A DNA stretch of 64,000 bases from Fomes fomentarius (lineage: Eukaryota; Basidiomycota; Agaricomycetes; Polyporales; Polyporaceae), in assembly GCA_022606135.1 (NCBI GenBank), contig JABYQN010000006.1:186001-250000 (forward strand). Direction: 5' to 3'. The position numbers and the translations under genes are program-made. The notes under the pieces are model-generated. The model had not been told where the DNA came from. It searched no databases and worked only from the letters and a program-made list of their open reading frames with translations. Positions within the stretch are counted from its first letter, which is position 1, and every line of letters starts with the position of its first letter. Below, in pieces: positions 63,701 to 64,000 of this stretch.

Positions 63701-64000
63701 ATACTATAATACCACGATGAGTGTGATTATACGGGTCATATGGGGCAAAAGGACACAAAGAGAAAGTCATACGCACGGCCCTGGAACAAGCTATCTTCTG
63801 CGCCAGCGTCAAGTTCGCCCTGAATGTACGCCAACGCTCTCTGACGATCGGTGACGATGCTGCCAATGAGGTCAAGCTGATCTTGAACGAGCCGCTCGAA
63901 TACTTTCAGAGGGACGCCGAGCGTCAAAAGGAGCACTGTGAACTGGATATTCAACCGTGCTGCGGCAGGCGGAGAGTTATGTTTGTTGAGCTCCAGCGCA
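60791..64000 (-). CDS. RNA-dependent RNA polymerase (QDE-1/RDR type), partial, with a zinc-ribbon-like C-terminal extension
   Basis: Cell-encoded RdRP that makes double-stranded RNA for silencing. Exons read: beyond edge-63773, 63681-63469, 63415-63393, 63339-63280, 63209-62875, 62817-62508, 62288-62240, 62173-62097, 62043-60791; all phases match. Core: RNPSYHPGDLRKLHAVDRSE, then SGDLDGDMYFVAWDPSLVP with the catalytic DxDGD aspartates. The next exons read MRASAWYYYGYSQNKQAF, like the end of the RdRP fold. The last exon (417 codons) adds an extension with two modules: CDWSCPDGHKW ... YLCQYCGLN and FCPDGSEHLW ... YKCAGCGRLT, separated by a Ser/Pro/acidic linker. The intron 62507-62289 is long (219 nt) and may hide an exon. 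The alternative is two genes, the second starting at 62274 or 62086. Identity as RdRP is firm; the fusion is likely but unproven. Confidence 0.78.

Overview
The window is fungal nuclear DNA. Genes are split by many short (about 50-65 bp) GT-AG introns, coding GC is high, a tRNA-Tyr carries a small intron, and the gene content is that of a wood-decay basidiomycete: a laccase with an axial Phe next to the T1 copper site, AA9 polysaccharide monooxygenases, GH10 xylanases with an N-terminal CBM1, GH79 glycosidases, a DUF6593 protein and several F-box/LRR proteins. The laccase, AA9 and GH10 sequences look most like those of Polyporales white-rot fungi; the species cannot be named from the sequence alone.

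Layout: 1-4.8 kb holds two tandem GH79 genes on the minus strand (the first cut by the left edge). 5.2-5.6 kb holds a tRNA-Tyr and a decayed inverted copy of its 3' half. 6.1-8.0 kb is a seven-exon laccase. After a 4-kb gene-poor stretch come a small secreted protein (12 kb), a divergent HAP5 / RVB1 pair (13.6-16.4 kb) and a DUF6593 gene (18.3-19.1 kb). 20.0-27.7 kb is an AA9 array on the plus strand: one decayed copy, then two intact eight-exon genes with the same intron phases, with an F-box/LRR-like gene between them. 27.7-31.2 kb is gene-poor and carries a tRNA-like (SINE-type) element. Then follow a 13-exon orphan gene (31.2-33.1 kb), an MFS transporter (33.4-35.6 kb, minus), a CBM1-GH10 xylanase (36.9-38.7 kb, minus), IMP dehydrogenase (39.4-41.4 kb, minus), a long nuclear-looking coiled-coil protein (43.3-47.3 kb), a DNAJC3/P58-like ER co-chaperone (48.2-50.5 kb, minus), an F-box gene (50.8-52.2 kb, minus), a second CBM1-GH10 xylanase in opposite orientation (53.1-54.9 kb, plus), two more F-box genes flanking an orphan gene (55.1-60.2 kb), and the C-terminal part of an RNA-dependent RNA polymerase running off the right edge (60.8-64 kb, minus).

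Functionally the window mixes secreted plant-cell-wall attack (laccase for lignin and phenolics, AA9 for cellulose, CBM1-GH10 for xylan, GH79 for glucuronic-acid-bearing glycans) with housekeeping genes (CCAAT-binding factor subunit, RuvB-like ATPase, GTP synthesis, ER folding) and one RNA-silencing gene. The most unusual points are: the RdRP gene appears to read in frame, through phase-matched introns, into a C-terminal tail with two zinc-ribbon-like modules; the two GH10 paralogues differ by two extra introns that leave 5-nt and 7-nt micro-exons in one copy; the AA9 pseudogene has lost its copper-site tyrosine; and the tRNA-Tyr gene has an inverted, partly decayed duplicate. All exon borders were read by eye from splice signals and reading phase, not from transcripts.
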